A DNA stretch of 7,003 bases, taken from positions 1-7,003 of the forward strand of contig CAYVKB010000097.1 of assembly GCA_964451985.1 (NCBI GenBank), given 5' to 3'. Position 1 is the first letter of the stretch. Every line of letters starts with the position of its first letter. This stretch comes from GBS-DC sp964451985 (GTDB lineage: Bacteria > Armatimonadota > Fimbriimonadia > Fimbriimonadales > GBS-DC). Below, one piece after another: positions 4,955 through 7,003 of the stretch. The notes under the pieces are model-generated. The model ran no database searches. It had not been told where the DNA came from and worked only from the letters and a program-made list of their open reading frames with translations. The position numbers and the translations under genes are program-made.

Positions 4955-6847
4955 ATGGCGCATTCGTGCGCGTTTGACGGGGCGTGTGCTTCGTCGCAGC
5001 GCGAGAACTGGCAGATTGGAGCAGGCGTGGCGCTGGCGTTGGGGGCAGAAGTCGCTGAGTGGCTGGGGCTGCACGATGCTGTGCCGATTCTGCTGGCGGT
5101 GCTGGCAATCGCCATCGCAGGGCGCAGCGTACTCTGGCAGGGGCTAAATGCGCTGATACGCTTCCGCCCGAACATCTACTTCCTCATGTTCCTCGCGGGC
5201 GCAGGGGCGATCGCTCTGGGCAAATGGGGCGAGGCGGCGGTCGTGCTGACCCTCTATGCGCTGGCGGAGCTACTGGAGCAACGCGCCGCTGAACGATCGG
5301 AACGCAGCCTGCGCGCCGCGCTGCAACTCGCCCCGCAGGAAGCCACTGCCCTTATGCCCGACGGTGACTGGCGCACTGTTCCCATCGCGCAGGTGCAGGT
5401 GGGGCACCACATTCGCGTCAAGCCTGGCGAGCGGATCCCTTTAGATGGCGCGGTGACGGCGGGCGCGTCGGCGGTTGACGAGTCCCCCATCACAGGCGAG
5501 AGCGCACCCGTTGAGAAGTCCGCAGGCGATACGGTCTACGCTGGCTCGCTGAACCTGCACGGCTCGCTGGAAATCGAAGTGCAAGCCACTGCAGACGAGA
5601 CGGTCGTGGCGCACATCGCCCGCACGGTCGCGCAGGCGCAGGCGCGTCGGGCGCGGGTGGATCGGTTTATGGATCGCTTCGCGCGCGTCTACACGCCCTT
5701 GATGCTGGCGCTGGCAACGGGCGTAGCGGTGCTGCCCCCGTTTCTGATGGGCGCGCCGTGGAGCGACTGGCTCTATCGTGGGTTGGTGTTTTTAGTGCTG
5801 GGCTGCCCCTGCGCACTGGTGATTAGCACGCCCGTGACACTGCTGAGCGCACTCACGGGACTGGCAAGGCGCGGCGTGGTGGTAAAGGGCGCAGTTGCGC
5901 TGGAGCAAGCGGCGAGCCTACGCGCCTTCGCCTTCGATAAAACGGGCACGTTGACCTACGGCAAGCAGCGCGTGGAACTCGCCCGCAGCTTGGACAAGCA
6001 GCCCATTCAAAGCCATCTGGATATTGCGCTCAGCCTTGCGATGCACTCGGAGCATCCCGTCGCCCACGCCATTCGCGACTACTGCCTGCAACAGGGCGCA
6101 ACCGCACGCCCGATTGAGACGTTTGAAGCGATGCCTGGACTGGGCATGGCAGGCGTAATTGACGGTAAAACTTTTCGTATGGGCAATCATCGCCTCGTGG
6201 AGCAGCACGACGCCTGCTCCAAATCGCTGGAGGCGTTTCTGGAACGGTTGGAATCGCAGGGCTTAACGCCTGTAGTACTCTTCGACTACCAGCCTCGGGC
6301 GGTGTTCGCCCTGCGCGACACCGTGCGCCCCGACGCTCAGCCTACGATTGCGCGGCTCCAAGCGTTGGGCTTGCACACAGCACTGCTGACGGGCGATACG
6401 CCCGCCGTCGCCGACGCTGTAGCGCAGCAAACAGGCATCCAAGAACGCTATGCCCAGCTACTGCCTCACGAAAAAGTCCAAGCAATCGAGACTCTCCGTG
6501 CACAGTTCGGACGTGTGGGCATGGCGGGCGACGGCGTGAACGACGCACCTGCGCTGGCGACCGCCGACGTGGGCGTCAGCTTCGCCGAACGTGGAACCGA
6601 TCTTGCGATCGAGACCGCCGACGTCGCCCTCATGCGACACGACCTGACACTGATCCCCACGCTGATACGCACCGCCCGCCGCACGATGAGCATTATTCAG
6701 CAAAACATTGTGTTCGTGCTTGCCGTGCGTACCGTGTTCATCACGCTCGCACTGATGGGGCAAACAACGCTGTGGTTGGCGATTCTGGCGGACATGGGCG
6801 TGACGCTCTTAGTAATCGCCAACGGCTGGCGGGCAGGACGAGTGTGA
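4955..6847 (+). CDS. P1B-type heavy-metal-transporting ATPase (Zn/Cd/Pb-type, ZntA/CadA-like)
   Basis: Exports divalent heavy-metal ions across the cytoplasmic membrane at the cost of ATP. The 630-residue protein has the full P-type ATPase set: TGES (180-183) in the actuator domain, the transmembrane metal site CPC (284-286) within GCPCALVISTPV, phosphorylation Asp328 in DKTGTLT, His367-Pro368 of the nucleotide-binding HP motif (MHSEHPVAHAI), and GDGVNDAP (525-532). The last helix has Asp613 in ADMGVTLLVIANGWR, matching the Asp of Zn/Cd/Pb (P1B-2) pumps, so copper specificity is unlikely. It lacks an N-terminal HMA metal-binding domain. Instead it begins with a short tail holding His3, Cys5 and Cys11 (MAHSCAFDGACAS) before the first helices, which makes it shorter than the roughly 700-730 of E. 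coli ZntA. The ATG at 4955 is chosen because an extended -10 box sits seven bases upstream, implying leaderless translation; no ribosome site is present. No metal-responsive regulator gene (ArsR/MerR) is in the window. Confidence 0.95.
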   Translation: MAHSCAFDGACASSQRENWQIGAGVALALGAEVAEWLGLHDAVPILLAVLAIAIAGRSVLWQGLNALIRFRPNIYFLMFLAGAGAIALGKWGEAAVVLTLYALAELLEQRAAERSERSLRAALQLAPQEATALMPDGDWRTVPIAQVQVGHHIRVKPGERIPLDGAVTAGASAVDESPITGESAPVEKSAGDTVYAGSLNLHGSLEIEVQATADETVVAHIARTVAQAQARRARVDRFMDRFARVYTPLMLALATGVAVLPPFLMGAPWSDWLYRGLVFLVLGCPCALVISTPVTLLSALTGLARRGVVVKGAVALEQAASLRAFAFDKTGTLTYGKQRVELARSLDKQPIQSHLDIALSLAMHSEHPVAHAIRDYCLQQGATARPIETFEAMPGLGMAGVIDGKTFRMGNHRLVEQHDACSKSLEAFLERLESQGLTPVVLFDYQPRAVFALRDTVRPDAQPTIARLQALGLHTALLTGDTPAVADAVAQQTGIQERYAQLLPHEKVQAIETLRAQFGRVGMAGDGVNDAPALATADVGVSFAERGTDLAIETADVALMRHDLTLIPTLIRTARRTMSIIQQNIVFVLAVRTVFITLALMGQTTLWLAILADMGVTLLVIANGWRAGRV

Positions 6848-6869
6848 GAATGGTACTGTTGAGCTACGG

Positions 6870-6901
6870 GGTTGGTTTCGTCGGCGGGACGCCGACGTTA
6901 C
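6870..6901 (-). repeat. inverted, diverged copy of the right-edge repeat, with a hairpin
   Basis: Read on the minus strand, this 32-bp segment aligns with the first 33 bases of the tandem unit starting at 6913, with a few substitutions and one single-base gap. It contains a perfect 8-bp palindromic stem CGTCGGCG (6879-6886) and CGCCGACG (6890-6897) around a 3-base loop. It lies 22 bases past the ATPase stop and could help end or stabilise that transcript, though no U-tract follows. Confidence 0.75.
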
Positions 6902-6912
6902 GCATGCTGTTT

Positions 6913-7003
6913 GTAGCGTCGTCGTCCTCGCCGACGATTCCAACCATCGTAGCGTCGTCGTCCTCGCCGACGATTCCAACCATCGTAGCGTCGTCGTCCT
7001 CGC
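6913..7003 (+). repeat. 36-bp tandem repeat, at least 2.5 units, running off the window
   Basis: Exact units occupy 6913-6948 and 6949-6984, and a third begins at 6985 and is cut by the window end after 19 bases, still matching. Each unit starts GTAGCGTCGTCG, contains CGCCGACGATTCC and ends AACCATC. Units abut with no spacers, so this is not a CRISPR array. Partial self-complementarity (CGTCG with CGACG) suggests each unit derives from the hairpin-bearing element seen inverted at 6870-6901. Array length is unknown. Confidence 0.9.

Noticed and set aside
4684..5175. Minus-strand open frames spanning the N gap
   Set aside because: They are translated through unknown bases and an artefactual duplication, so they have no coding support.
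2040..6847. A new multi-gene system linking xylose isomerase, the membrane glycosyltransferase and the metal pump
   Set aside because: The genes belong to known families, diverge in orientation, and show no shared pathway. Adjacency alone does not support a joint function.
6913..7003. CRISPR array
   Set aside because: The period is 36 bp with no variable spacers between units; it is a plain tandem repeat.

Overview
The window (7,003 bases, GC-rich, with one 100-base run of N) is a piece of bacterial chromosome from a scaffolded, probably metagenomic or draft, assembly. It contains housekeeping and small accessory genes and no sign of phage, transposon, CRISPR or defence machinery. Species cannot be read from the sequence. 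The actinobacterial/Thermus-like (group I) xylose isomerase, a lysine riboswitch that resembles the Thermotoga type, and GC-rich intergenic hairpin repeats would fit a thermophilic, poorly sampled lineage such as Armatimonadota, but that is only a guess.

Layout, left to right. Positions 1-98 hold the probable tail of a plus-strand gene lying off the left edge and an intrinsic terminator for it. Positions 99-1768 (minus strand) are dapB followed by dapA, overlapping by one base (TAATG), which encode consecutive steps of lysine/diaminopimelate synthesis. Their 5' leader (about 1769-2020) is a well-preserved lysine riboswitch, with a likely translational switch that hides the dapB ribosome binding site. 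The promoter for this unit lies across the end of the preceding gene. Positions 2040-4769 (minus) are one uninterrupted reading frame. Its first 522 codons encode a multi-pass GT-C type glycosyltransferase-like membrane protein, and its last 387 residues are a complete xylose isomerase with its own ATG and a strong ribosome binding site.

Positions 4801-4900 are Ns. The 36 bases on each side of the gap are identical, so the two contigs almost certainly overlap and the true sequence has no gap. Once collapsed, the divergent intergenic region is about 49 bp and carries back-to-back -10 boxes for the leftward membrane-protein gene and for a rightward P1B-type heavy-metal ATPase (4955-6847). Both may give leaderless or nearly leaderless mRNAs. 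After the ATPase, the window ends in a 36-bp tandem repeat preceded by an inverted, diverged copy.

Functionally, the dap genes form one lysine-feedback unit. Xylose isomerase supplies D-xylulose (or fructose from glucose). The ATPase exports divalent heavy metals such as Zn, Cd or Pb. No evident pathway links these three blocks. I did not find a new multi-gene system; the most unusual items are the stop-less membrane protein/xylA frame, the compact divergent leaderless promoters, and the repeat at the right edge.
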